A stretch of DNA of 64,000 nucleotides from an uncultured Prevotella sp. (GCA_905233165.1 CAJODL010000001.1:393313-457312); one strand, 5' to 3'; positions 1 through 6,656 are shown, counted from the first letter of the stretch. Made by a program: numbers and translations. Notes: generated by a model from the letters alone, not told the origin.

Positions 1-1
1 C

Positions 2-85
2 ACCATCAAGTGGTACAACACCATGGTGGATAAAAATAACGACCCTATTCACGAAACATATACAATGCCTGTGCATGTGAAGTAA
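2..85 (+). CDS. C-terminal end of an unidentified protein (partial)
   Basis: An open frame enters from the left edge and ends at TAA (83-85) after 27 codons, finishing in HETYTMPVHVK. Only this tail is visible and I do not recognise the family. A perfect heptanucleotide array starts two bases after the stop and fills the whole gap to the next start codon, so no separate promoter is visible for the next gene, which may be read through from here. Confidence 0.5.
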   Translation, partial: TIKWYNTMVDKNNDPIHETYTMPVHVK

Positions 86-86
86 C

Positions 87-135
87 GGTTAAAGGTTAAT
101 GGTTAATGGTTAATGGTTAACGGTTAACGGTTAAA
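87..135 (+). repeat. Heptanucleotide array, GGTTAAN type, 7 units
   Basis: Seven uninterrupted 7-bp units (GGTTAAA, three GGTTAAT, two GGTTAAC, GGTTAAA) fill the space between the upstream stop and the ATG at 140. The same type recurs at 3915-3949, also directly after a stop codon. Confidence 0.95.
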
Positions 136-139
136 GATT

Positions 140-1525
140 ATGATAAAGAAAATATTTTTCGCTGCTGTGCTCCTTGTGTGTGCACAGGTAGCAATGGCAG
201 AGAATGTGCTCTATGCACAGGTAGAGGGCAATAATATGACACTGAAGTATGGCGAGAAGCCTGGCGATACTGAGACTATAAAATATTATGAGTTCAACGG
301 CACGACAGGATGGAATAGCTCTTTTAAGACAACCATTCAAACTGCAACAGTTGACGCCAGTTGTGCCAATTTCGATGGCAATAGCACGAGATCCCTCTTC
401 GATGGGTTCTCTGCACTTACTGCTATAAATGATATTGACAAACTCAACACCGCTAATGTTGAGGATATGAACAATATGTTCGCCAACTGTTCATTACTGA
501 CAACTCTCGACCTGCGTTCGTTGAACACTGCGAAGGTAACCAACATGGCTATGATGTTCTACCTCTGTTCAGGTCTCACATCGCTTCGGGTCAGCAGTTT
601 TAATACAGCAAATGTGACGAATATGAAGCAGATGTTTCAAGGCTGTTCAGAACTTACCCAGCTCAACCTCTCTTCATGGAACACCGCAAAGGTGACATCT
701 GCTCTGATCTTGTCACTATTTATGTTGGTTCAGGATGGAACACAGATGCTGTAACTTCCAGCTCACTGATGTTCTACTTCTGCGATAATATAAAAGGTAG
801 TGACGGCACGACATACGACTCTGACAATCTTGATAAGACATATGCCCGCGTAGGCGATGGCGGTGAGAACAAAGGATATATGAGTGATGCAACGATGACA
901 ATAAATTTAAATCTTGCTGAAGACAGACGTTGGACTACCTGGTACAGCGACGAACACACATATGTCATTGATGCAGAGGAAAAAGCTGATGCCTATGCAG
1001 CAGAATATGATGCAGAAAACTCATGCCTGACACATCATTCCCGCAAAACAGGGAGTCATCATCGTGGCAGACAAAGATAATGAGTCTATCAGCATGACTA
1101 TTGACGACTTCGCGTCAGTTGATAATATGCCTGAAAACGACCTGGATGGGTGCGAAACTAGAGAATCGGTTTCTGATATAATACTAAGACTGGACCACGT
1201 TGAGTATACGGATGAAGTAGGCAATTTCTATGTGATGGGAATGGTAGATGGCAAATTCGGTTTCTACAAATATGTAAATGCTTCATATATGCCAGCCCAC
1301 AAAGCATTCCTGTATATACCACGAACAACAGAAGGCAGTAGTGCACGTGCTATCACTTTCCGCTTCGCTGACGACATAACAGACATCTCAATTCATAATT
1401 CAAAATTCATAATTCATAATTATGATGACGATGACTGGTATGACCTGCTGGGCCGTAAGCTCAGTGGCAAACCAACTGCTCCTGGAATGTATATCAATAA
1501 TGGTAAGAAAATACTCATAAAGTAA
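140..1525 (+). pseudogene. BspA-like leucine-rich surface protein, two frameshifts
   Basis: It starts MIKKIFFAAVLLVCAQVAMA, a signal peptide. Repeats of the BspA/DUF285 type follow (NTAKVTNMxxMFxxCSxLTxL, about 23-26 residues). The reading frame breaks twice. Near 690-705 the frame moves from AKVTSAL to CSDLVTIYV, and about nine codons (the NMxxMF part of one repeat) are missing. Near 1020-1035 it moves back to a frame reading IIPAKQGVIIVADKD. The last part is a module shared with the gene at 2812-3738 and ends DLLGRKL...NNGKKILIK, a C-terminal tail common in Prevotella surface proteins. As it stands only a 204-residue fragment would be made. Such proteins are usually secreted and surface-attached; the ligand is unknown. 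Sequencing error cannot be excluded, but loss of part of a repeat looks like a real deletion. Confidence 0.8.
1391..1425 (+). repeat. Heptanucleotide array inside coding sequence (ATTCATA type)
   Basis: Five 7-bp units (ATTCATA, ATTCAAA, ATTCATA, ATTCATA, ATTATGA) lie in frame within the tail of the BspA-like gene, encoding IHNSKFIIHNY just before the conserved DLLGRKL tail. The same type is intergenic at 10354 and 61409. Confidence 0.9.
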
Positions 1526-1539
1526 GGGAGGGCACAGTT

Positions 1540-1677
1540 ATGAAAAAGATATATTTAAAACCAGATATAAAAATCGTTGACATCAAGCCAACACAACTCC
1601 TCAGTGGTAGTGAACCGAAAATTCCTGTCAGAAATAAGCCAGAGGACGTCATCTACAAAGAAGAAGACGTTTGGTGA
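1540..1677 (+). CDS. 45-residue peptide, MKK..Y.KP..LLSGS family member 1
   Basis: ATG at 1540 follows a purine-rich AAGGGAGGG, 14 bases after the stop of the BspA-like gene. The peptide starts MKKIYLKPDIKIVDIKPTQ, then LLSGSEP, and ends acidic with a C-terminal Trp (EEDVW). A second ORF at 2656-2793 has the same length, N-terminus, LL(S/T)GS centre and acidic-Trp end, also directly downstream of a surface-protein gene on its own strand. Short ORFs beginning MKKxYxxP are common in Bacteroidales, but I know no assigned function. LLxGS recalls double-glycine-type leader cleavage sites, but no dedicated exporter or modifying enzyme is nearby, so that is only a hypothesis. Confidence 0.7.
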   Translation: MKKIYLKPDIKIVDIKPTQLLSGSEPKIPVRNKPEDVIYKEEDVW

Positions 1678-1712
1678 TAAATTAGCTTTTGGCTTTTAGC
1701 TTTTGGCAACAG

Positions 1713-2278
1713 ACAATGGCGCAGGATGTTTTGCATCTTGCGCTATTTACTTTAAACTCTAAACTATATAACTGACTCTCAACTCTACACTCTAAACTAT
1801 CAACTATTATCTATCAACTATTAACTTTAACCTTTATATCCCCAATCCGCCCTCGTAGTGGCTTTCTACGGCTTTAGACTGCTGGATGCGTGAGTTGGGG
1901 GCTACGTTATGGGTTACCCAGATGTTACCGCCTATTATAGAATGGTGGCCAATGGTGATGCGGCCTAAGATGCTGGCATTGGAATATACGGTGACATAGT
2001 CTTCTATGATAGGATGGCGTGGGACGTTCAGGATGTTGCCCTGGTCGTCGTGTTTGAAATTCTTCGAGCCAAGGGTTACGCCCTGATAGAGGGTTACATG
2101 GTTGCCGATGATTGATGTCTCACCGATAACGACACCCGTGCCGTGGTCGATGGCGAAGTATTCTCCTATCTGCGCTCCAGGATGGATGTCGATACCCGTC
2201 TTGGAGTGCGCCAATTCTGTAATAATACGCGGTATCACCGGTACTTTCAACTCGTGTAGCTTGTGGGCGATGCGGTAG
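1713..2278. repeat. Duplicated segment, copy A (566 bp)
   Basis: Nearly identical, in the same orientation, to 3956-4514 (559 bp). It contains the intergenic heptad array and the C-terminal half of the serine acetyltransferase gene. It starts at ACAATGGCGCAGG and ends at GATGCGGTAG, where copy B continues into the rest of cysE and copy A runs into gluQRS sequence. Within the array, copy A has one extra 7-base unit (TCAACTC), which accounts for the whole length difference. Confidence 0.93.
1750..1828. repeat. Heptanucleotide array, CTCTAAA/CTATCAA type
   Basis: Degenerate 7-bp units (CTCTAAA, CTATCAA, CTATTAT, CTATCAA, CTATTAA) fill the end of the gap beyond the cysE remnant. The stretch 1678-1833 holds no gene, only this array and the AGCTTTTGGCTTTT repeat before it. 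Confidence 0.85.
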
Positions 2279-2292
2279 GGCGGCATACACAT
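1834..2292 (-). pseudogene. Truncated serine O-acetyltransferase copy (cysE remnant)
   Basis: Reading from 2292 down gives 152 residues. Apart from a few junction residues they match the C-terminal half of the intact enzyme at 4070-4987, including the left-handed beta-helix hexapeptide repeats, DHGTGVVIGET and the tail SHYEGGLGI. The N-terminal half is missing: after YRIAHKLHEL homology stops and the sequence joins the start of a gluQRS gene. Scattered differences from the intact copy (GNILNV preceded by DDQ rather than DEQ, SIIGG rather than SVIGG) show the copies have begun to diverge. A half enzyme without its N-terminal domain is unlikely to work. Confidence 0.9.
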
Positions 2293-2344
2293 TACCCAAG
2301 TGCATGCGACCGGTAGGGGAGGGAGCGAAACGACCTTTTGTCAT
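2279..2344 (-). pseudogene. gluQRS: 5' fragment of glutamyl-Q tRNA(Asp) synthetase
   Basis: From ATG at 2344 the minus strand reads MTKGRFAPSPTGRMHLGNVY, then AA. This is the start of a GluQRS/GluX-type synthetase with its HIGH-like HLGN motif. The homology ends at about residue 22, where the sequence joins the truncated cysE copy. Its ATG overlaps the TGA of the cdd fragment (ATGA), so this is the relic of a translationally coupled cdd-gluQRS pair. Only the nucleotide-binding start is left; no function is expected. Confidence 0.8.
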
Positions 2345-2514
2345 TGAAGGCTAAAGCTTTCGGGTAATAATTCTGCGAGGGTGAAGACCTTCTGCTCGAT
2401 AATTTTCTCCATTTCATCGTTTTTTGCGCAGATGATTTGGAAGTCCTGCTGGCAGAATTCCCTCATCACTTGTCGGCATACTCCGCATGGTGTGCAGAAG
2501 TCGGTTCCCTTGCG
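2341..2514 (-). pseudogene. cdd: 3' fragment of cytidine deaminase
   Basis: The minus strand encodes GTDFCTPCGVCRQVMREFC and continues to AELLPESFSLQ before TGA (2341-2343). TPCGVCRQV is the zinc-binding PCxxC motif of cytidine deaminase, and the fragment matches roughly the last 57 residues of a protein normally about 135-160 residues long. The part with the catalytic Glu (the H/C-A-E motif) is absent. Upstream the sequence turns into a GC-rich palindromic stretch (2535-2595). The fragment is probably dead. Confidence 0.8.
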
Positions 2515-2534
2515 GACTTCCCGCGAGACCACCT

Positions 2535-2600
2535 ATATGGTTTTTCGCCCTCGCGGGAGTTCCGCAAGCCCTCCGGCGGAGGGCGCGAGTCTTTCGGGTT
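2535..2600. repeat. GC-rich palindromic repeat truncating cdd
   Basis: A block of short inverted repeats (GCCCTCGCGGGAGTTCCGC; GCCCTCCGGCGGAGGGC) sits where the cdd fragment loses homology. Base composition is far above the surrounding sequence. The related string CTCGCGGGAAGTCCGC lies on the minus strand within 2510-2530. It looks like a dispersed intergenic palindrome rather than coding sequence. Confidence 0.6.
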
Positions 2601-2655
2601 CGATGTTCTGTTCATCTCTCTTTGTTTTAGTCATTACGGATAAATGGTTCTTCAC

Positions 2656-2793
2656 CTACCAGCCTTCGTCAACTTCCTCTTCCTGCAGTCTATTGTTCAT
2701 GCCATATACGTCAGGACTGCCGGTCAGAAGTTGGTATTTCTGCCTCAGTTCCACGACCTGCATTATGGGCTTCGTGTAATCTTTCTTCTTCAT
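2656..2793 (-). CDS. 45-residue peptide, MKK..Y.KP..LLTGS family member 2
   Basis: ATG at 2793 is preceded by a strong Shine-Dalgarno-like AAGGAGG and lies 18 bases after the stop of the ubiquitin-like-domain gene, so the two are probably co-transcribed. It starts MKKKDYTKPIMQVVELRQ, then YQLLTGSP, and ends EEEVDEGW. Length (45), the MKKxxYxKP start, the LL(S/T)GS centre and the acidic Trp-terminated tail match the ORF at 1540-1677. There is no signal peptide or membrane segment. Function unknown; the repeated position behind surface-protein genes suggests a linked role. Confidence 0.72.
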   Translation of the reverse strand: MKKKDYTKPIMQVVELRQKYQLLTGSPDVYGMNNRLQEEEVDEGW

Positions 2794-2811
2794 TGTTGCG
2801 TCCTCCTTACT

Positions 2812-3738
2812 TTACCTAACAACAACCTTCTTCCCATAGCCTCGGCTGTTGGCAGGATGAATGATGTACAGCCCTTTTGAAGGATGCTCTACATGACGCC
2901 CCTGCAAGTCGTAGTATGTGTCTTGTTCCTCAACAGCCATTTGGGTAGTCGGCTCAATGTCTGATGTGCCGTTGCCAAATGCAAAATACTCCCTGGCTGG
3001 AGCACTTTGGGGGACAGTGTAGGTGAGATAGGCTTTACCGCCAGAAATAATTCTACCATCTACCAGTTTATAAAAGCCAACACCAATTGACGGTTTGTAG
3101 TTCAACACGTAGGCATCATGTAATCCCCAATAATAATACGACTGGCCTTTAAGACTATTGTTAGCATAGTAGCTGTCATTAGCCTCTTTAGCCGTATAGG
3201 TCATCGTGATGTTTCTATCCACCGTATTCTTCATCACAACCGCTTGATGAGATTTGATAATGCGGTCTTCAACCTCAGTGACCGTCAGCGTAGTACCCTC
3301 GAGATTGACAGTAAACACTTTCGTTCCCTCCGGCACTTCCAGATTGAAGCTTAGTTCATTGTAGAAGGTAGTCCAGTATTCACCAGTCTCAGCTTCATTA
3401 GCTGTCAGCGTAATAGTAGGGGTAACGTCGCTGGAAACCATGTAAAACTCATCCTCTTTCTGAATGTTGTAATCATAAAGTGTGGCATTGTCGTCTATCA
3501 CTCTACCAGCAAAGGTAAGATAGAACTGAGCAATCCCATCCGTCCCATAGAAATCGGGATGATTCTCTTTATCCTTATCAAGTATCTTTTCTTTGACAGA
3601 GAGAACAGTATCAAAGTCAGCCAAATCTAATAAAATAGTTCCGCCCCACAACGTCCTAATGTAAACTATGTAGCTGGCCGCCCATGTCGTCTGTATGGAA
3701 CCCAGTAGGACAAATAGTAATATAAACAGTTTCTTCAT
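2812..3738 (-). CDS. Secreted protein with an N-terminal ubiquitin-like domain
   Basis: I start it at ATG 3738, giving MKKLFILLFVLLGSIQTTWA, a clear signal peptide, and 308 residues; the longer open frame upstream crosses the promoter. Residues about 22-102 align with ubiquitin over its whole fold: RTLWGGTI for KTLTGKTI, DTVLSVKEKI for DTIENVKAKI, TFAGR for IFAGK, TLYDYNIQKED for TLSDYNIQKES. An extra loop of about eight residues follows the helix. There is no C-terminal Gly-Gly; the fold runs on into the Prevotella surface module shared with the gene at 140-1525 and a DLQGRHVEHPSKGLYI...KKVVVR tail. Conjugation as a modifier is therefore unlikely; a binding role outside the cell is more plausible. 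A 45-residue ORF follows. Confidence 0.82.
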   Translation of the reverse strand: MKKLFILLFVLLGSIQTTWAASYIVYIRTLWGGTILLDLADFDTVLSVKEKILDKDKENHPDFYGTDGIAQFYLTFAGRVIDDNATLYDYNIQKEDEFYMVSSDVTPTITLTANEAETGEYWTTFYNELSFNLEVPEGTKVFTVNLEGTTLTVTEVEDRIIKSHQAVVMKNTVDRNITMTYTAKEANDSYYANNSLKGQSYYYWGLHDAYVLNYKPSIGVGFYKLVDGRIISGGKAYLTYTVPQSAPAREYFAFGNGTSDIEPTTQMAVEEQDTYYDLQGRHVEHPSKGLYIIHPANSRGYGKKVVVR

Positions 3739-3770
3739 CTCAAGTGATGCTAATTGTATTTCACATGGTG

Positions 3771-3778
3771 CAAAGGTA
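3771..3778 (-). promoter_or_regulatory. Bacteroidetes -7 element for the ubiquitin-like gene
   Basis: TACCTTTG on the minus strand, 32 bases before ATG 3738, fits TAnnTTTG. A clear -33 TTTG at the right spacing is not visible. Confidence 0.55.
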
Positions 3779-3829
3779 CAATTTATTTCGCAATTGCCGC
3801 GCACATGCCCCCACATTTTTCAATATATT

Positions 3830-3913
3830 ATGTTAAAAGTGGGCGAAGTGAACGGCAAGCCGACACAGAAGGGTATTTATATTCACAATGGCAAGAAGGT
3901 GGTGATAGAATAA
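3830..3913 (+). pseudogene. C-terminal tail remnant of a surface protein
   Basis: ATG at 3830 opens a 27-codon frame with GKPTQKGIYIHNGKKVVIE and a stop at 3911-3913. This matches the last residues of Prevotella surface proteins, such as GKPTAPGMYINNGKKILIK ending at 1525. The rest of the gene is gone and the Ub-like gene lies upstream on the other strand. The gap 3739-4069 holds this relic, a heptad array and the start of duplicated segment B. Confidence 0.75.
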
Positions 3914-3914
3914 C

Positions 3915-3949
3915 GGTTAAGGGTTAAAGGTTAACGGTTAAAGTTTAAA
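3915..3949 (+). repeat. Heptanucleotide array, GGTTAAN type, 5 units
   Basis: GGTTAAG, GGTTAAA, GGTTAAC, GGTTAAA, GTTTAAA directly follow the stop of the surface-protein remnant, with the same TAAC junction seen at 83-87. Confidence 0.92.
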
Positions 3950-3955
3950 GACAAT

Positions 3956-4514
3956 ACAATGGCGCAGGATGTTTTGCATCTTGCGCTATTTACTTTAAAC
4001 TCTAAACTATATAACTGACTCTACACTCTAAACTATCAACTATTATCTATCAACTATTAACTTTAACCTTTATATCCCCAATCCGCCCTCGTAGTGGCTT
4101 TCTACGGCTTTTGACTGCTGGATGCGTGAGTTAGGGGCTACGTTATGGGTTACCCAGATGTTACCGCCTATGACAGAATGGTGACCAATAGTGATGCGGC
4201 CTAAGATGCTGGCATTGGAATATACCGTGACATAGTCTTCTATGATAGGATGGCGTGGGACGTTCAGGATGTTGCCTTGCTCGTCGTGTTTGAAATTCTT
4301 CGAACCGAGGGTAACGCCCTGATAGAGGGTTACATGGTTGCCGATGATTGATGTCTCACCGATAACGACACCCGTGCCGTGGTCGATGGCGAAGTATTCC
4401 CCTATCTGTGCTCCCGGGTGGATGTCGATACCCGTCTTGGAGTGCGCCAATTCTGTAATAATACGCGGTATCACCGGTACTTTTAGCTCGTGAAGCTTGT
4501 GGGCGATGCGGTAG
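3956..4514. repeat. Duplicated segment, copy B (559 bp)
   Basis: Same-orientation partner of 1713-2278. It includes a CTCTAAA/CTATCAA heptad array (about 3993-4068) and the C-terminal half of the intact cysE. It lacks one 7-base unit found in copy A; otherwise the copies align without gaps. Confidence 0.93.
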
Positions 4515-4987
4515 TGGGTCATAGCCTGCACTACAGGATAGCAGAATATCACCTCGCCATAGTTCAGTGCTGCGGGGTCGTTGTCGAACATTGCCTGAAC
4601 GTCTGTATAGAGCAGGCGTTTTATCTCTGGCAGGGTGTCGATAAACTGCAGCGCCAGTTTGTTCGCCAGTTCATACACCTGTTCCTTAGAAGTGAATTTA
4701 TGGCTGTCCTCACAAAACTGCATGCCGTGGGCAATCTGTTTTGTCAGTAGCTGCAGCAGTTCCATCATCTTTACACCGATGAAGTAGGAGTTGATGGTTT
4801 CGGTTGACTGGCGTTTGGTGAAGTAGTCGGGGAATATCATACTTTTCACCAGGCATACTATCAGCTTAACCTGTTCCACAGAGGGTAGGGGAGCATCAGT
4901 CTGCGGCATCATACTTGTTTCCTGCTCTGTCTGTTTTGACAGCATGGCAACGTTTCGCATCAATATCTCGTTGGTGTCTTTTTCCAT
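4070..4987 (-). CDS. cysE: Serine O-acetyltransferase
   Basis: 305 residues. The enzyme transfers acetyl from acetyl-CoA to serine, giving O-acetylserine for cysteine synthesis in the cytosol. The N-terminal half is alpha-helical (about residues 1-165). The C-terminal half is a left-handed beta-helix of hexapeptide repeats with DIHPGAQIG, DHGTGVVIGET (catalytic His region) and GSKNF. It is the last gene of the minus-strand sulfur operon, separated from the JAMM gene by a 176-base repeat-rich gap, so partial uncoupling is possible. Its 3' half is duplicated at 1834-2292. The product fits the operon: it would supply the acceptor for sulfur carried by the ThiS/TusA proteins. Confident on family. 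Confidence 0.93.
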   Translation of the reverse strand: MEKDTNEILMRNVAMLSKQTEQETSMMPQTDAPLPSVEQVKLIVCLVKSMIFPDYFTKRQSTETINSYFIGVKMMELLQLLTKQIAHGMQFCEDSHKFTSKEQVYELANKLALQFIDTLPEIKRLLYTDVQAMFDNDPAALNYGEVIFCYPVVQAMTHYRIAHKLHELKVPVIPRIITELAHSKTGIDIHPGAQIGEYFAIDHGTGVVIGETSIIGNHVTLYQGVTLGSKNFKHDEQGNILNVPRHPIIEDYVTVYSNASILGRITIGHHSVIGGNIWVTHNVAPNSRIQQSKAVESHYEGGLGI

Positions 4988-4998
4988 AATTATTTTTT

Positions 4999-5074
4999 GT
5001 CAAAGGTCAAAGGTCTAAGGTCAAAGGTCAACTCGGCGTTGCCGAAGTCAAAGGTCTAAGGTCTAAGGTCAAAG
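4999..5074. repeat. Heptanucleotide array, GTCAAAG type, split by a small palindrome
   Basis: Units GTCAAAG/GTCTAAG run 4999-5033 and 5047-5074, in phase. Between them is a 13-base insert forming the palindrome TCGGC-GTT-GCCGA (5033-5045). Further on, AAACCTTCATCCA is repeated three times up to 5160. No gene lies in 4988-5163. Confidence 0.9.
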
Positions 5075-5163
5075 GCTTTCAATGTTCAATGGTCAAACAA
5101 ACCTTCAACCTTCATCCATAAACCTTCATCCAAAAACAAATAAACCTTCATCCAAATAAACCA

Positions 5164-5562
5164 TTACAAATGTACTTCTTTTTCAACGATTTCACCGTTG
5201 ATAATCTTGAATGAATTCAGGTGTACGCCCTCATGCAGGGAGAGGATAGCATAGCGTATTGTCGGGTCGTTAGCCAGACGGATATCCTCCTGCGAAGGAC
5301 GTGACGGTGACGCTGGATGACTATGCCAATTAGCCAGAATCTTCAGACCTTTGGAGCGAGCATACTTCAGTGCCGCAAACTGGTCTTTCGGATTAAACGA
5401 GAAATGTTCGGGTGAATGGTCTATATTCTCCATCTCGTAGTTTTCTGTCACGATGTCACCATCCTCTGAGCTAGTGCCCAGCAGGTAGCCGCACGTTTCG
5501 TTTGGCGCGTCCTGCCGGGCCTGGCTGATTAATTCATCAATTATGGTTTGTGGTATTATCAT
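5164..5562 (-). CDS. JAMM/Mpr1-Pad1 family metallopeptidase (ubiquitin-like tail processor)
   Basis: 132 residues, the usual size of prokaryotic JAMM proteins. The zinc motif is complete: Glu22 in NETCGYLLG, H80-x-H82-P in WHSHPASP, Ser90 and Asp93 in RPSQED. Family members cut after the Gly-Gly of ubiquitin-like sulfur carriers or remove C-terminal extensions, as Mec+ does on CysO in mycobacteria. The adjacent ThiS-like protein ends MGGGNL, so it needs such trimming, which makes it the likely substrate. Lies between thiF-like (48 bases upstream) and cysE. Family assignment is firm; the substrate is inferred. Confidence 0.9.
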   Translation of the reverse strand: MIIPQTIIDELISQARQDAPNETCGYLLGTSSEDGDIVTENYEMENIDHSPEHFSFNPKDQFAALKYARSKGLKILANWHSHPASPSRPSQEDIRLANDPTIRYAILSLHEGVHLNSFKIINGEIVEKEVHL

Positions 5563-5567
5563 CTTTT

Positions 5568-5623
5568 AAAAGTCAAAAGTCTAATGTCAAAGGTCAAAGG
5601 CTTTCAATGTTCAATGTTTCAAA
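5568..5623. repeat. Heptanucleotide array overlapping the 3' end of the E1 gene
   Basis: Units AAAAGTC, AAAAGTC, TAATGTC, AAAGGTC, AAAGGCT, TTCAATG, TTCAATG, TTTCAAA. The TGA of the ThiF-like gene and its last codons (LKH) are read from this array. Confidence 0.88.
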
Positions 5624-6417
5624 TCGCAGGCGGCCTGTTCGTAGTCAATGAGGTGGTCGATGGTAGGTGCTGTGCCGCAGATAGGACATGAGTCGCGATG
5701 TTTCACGGCAACAGTACGGAACTGCATCGTCTTGGCATCAAAGGTGAGCAGACGATTTGTCAGCAATTCTCCTACACCAGTGAAATACTTCAGCGTTTCG
5801 GCTGCCTGAATGGTTCCCAGCATACCGGCAATGGCTCCTAATACTCCTGCCTGCGAACAGGTAGGAACAGCTCCAGCTGGTGGCGGCTCCTTGAACATAC
5901 ACCTGTAGCAGGCGGTGCCTGGCAGATGTGTGAAGGTCTGGCCGTTGAAGCGTAGGATTCCTCCGTGTGAGAATGGTTTTCCTGCCATTACGCAGGCATC
6001 ATTGATGAGAAATTTTACGGGGAAATTGTCAGTGCCGTCAACGATGAAATCGTAGTTTTTTATGATGTCGAGGGCATTGGTAGAATCGAGGAACTCATAA
6101 TATGTCTCCACCTTTACATCAGGGTTTATTGCCTCTATCTTCTCCTTTGCACTCTTCACCTTCGGCACTCCCACATCCTTTGTGAAGTGTATCACCTGAC
6201 GCTGCAGGTTGCTAAGGTCAACAACGTCGGCATCCACGATACCTATTGTGCCGATACCTGCTGCAGCGAGGTATAGAGATACAGGGGCTCCAAGACCGCC
6301 GGCGCCTACAACGAGCACTCGGGCGTTCATAATCTTCTCCTGTCCCTCCACGCCAACGTCTTGTAGCAGGATGTGACGTGAATAACGCTTAATCTGTTCT
6401 TCTGTGAAGTCAATCAT
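5611..6417 (-). CDS. ThiF/MoeB/HesA-type E1-like adenylyltransferase
   Basis: 268 residues. It would adenylate the C-terminal glycine of the ThiS-like carrier so that sulfur can be loaded. Visible features are the Rossmann ATP-binding GAGGLG (about 38-43), the DLSNLQRQ and DGTDNF motifs, two zinc-binding Cys pairs (CYRC and CPIC), and the cysteine in VPTCSQAGVLG at the usual position of the reactive Cys. No rhodanese domain is fused, so sulfur must come from another protein; the desulfurase and TusA/DsrE proteins of the same operon are candidates. It lies 23 bases after thiS-like, and its stop codon falls in a heptad array. Not assigned to thiamine or molybdopterin synthesis because no such genes are nearby. 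Confidence 0.88.
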   Translation of the reverse strand: MIDFTEEQIKRYSRHILLQDVGVEGQEKIMNARVLVVGAGGLGAPVSLYLAAAGIGTIGIVDADVVDLSNLQRQVIHFTKDVGVPKVKSAKEKIEAINPDVKVETYYEFLDSTNALDIIKNYDFIVDGTDNFPVKFLINDACVMAGKPFSHGGILRFNGQTFTHLPGTACYRCMFKEPPPAGAVPTCSQAGVLGAIAGMLGTIQAAETLKYFTGVGELLTNRLLTFDAKTMQFRTVAVKHRDSCPICGTAPTIDHLIDYEQAACDLKH

Positions 6418-6419
6418 AA

Positions 6420-6447
6420 CTCTAAACTTTAAACTCTAAACTATAGA
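6420..6447. repeat. Heptanucleotide array, CTCTAAA type, between thiS-like and thiF-like
   Basis: CTCTAAA, CTTTAAA, CTCTAAA, CTATAGA. The TAG stop of the ThiS-like gene (6441-6443) lies inside it. Confidence 0.85.
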
Positions 6448-6653
6448 TTTCCTCCTCCCATGAAGTACAGAAAATCCACGGCGTCGCCTTCCTTTATCGT
6501 CACATCGTCCCACTCGTCGCGGTCAACGAAGTCATCATTCACCTGTACGCTAACCATTTCTGGCTGCAGTACGTCATTCTGTTTTATTAATTCTGTGAGG
6601 CTGATAGGCAGTTGCACCTCCTGAGCCTCACCATTTACTATTATCTTTGCCAT
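6441..6653 (-). CDS. ThiS/MoaD-like ubiquitin-fold sulfur carrier
   Basis: 70 residues, the usual ThiS size. The beta-grasp core ends in GDAVDFLYFMGGGNL. Family members carry sulfur as a thiocarboxylate on a terminal Gly-Gly. Here two residues (Asn69-Leu70) follow Gly66-Gly67-Gly68, so the encoded form is a precursor. The JAMM peptidase two genes downstream can account for removing them, as in the CysO/Mec+ pair. Lies directly between the cysteine desulfurase (3 bases) and its E1. The context points to sulfur transfer for cysteine or a thiolated product; which one is open. Confidence 0.88.
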   Translation of the reverse strand: MAKIIVNGEAQEVQLPISLTELIKQNDVLQPEMVSVQVNDDFVDRDEWDDVTIKEGDAVDFLYFMGGGNL

Positions 6654-6656
6654 AGT

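Noticed and set aside
2812..3738. Ubiquitin-like protein as a conjugated modifier
   Set aside because: The fold lacks a terminal Gly-Gly and continues into another domain, and it is exported, away from the ThiF-like E1 of the sulfur operon.
5611..6653. Thiamine or molybdopterin operon
   Set aside because: No thiC, thiE, thiG, thiH, moaA, moaE or TPP riboswitch is present; the neighbours are cysteine metabolism genes.
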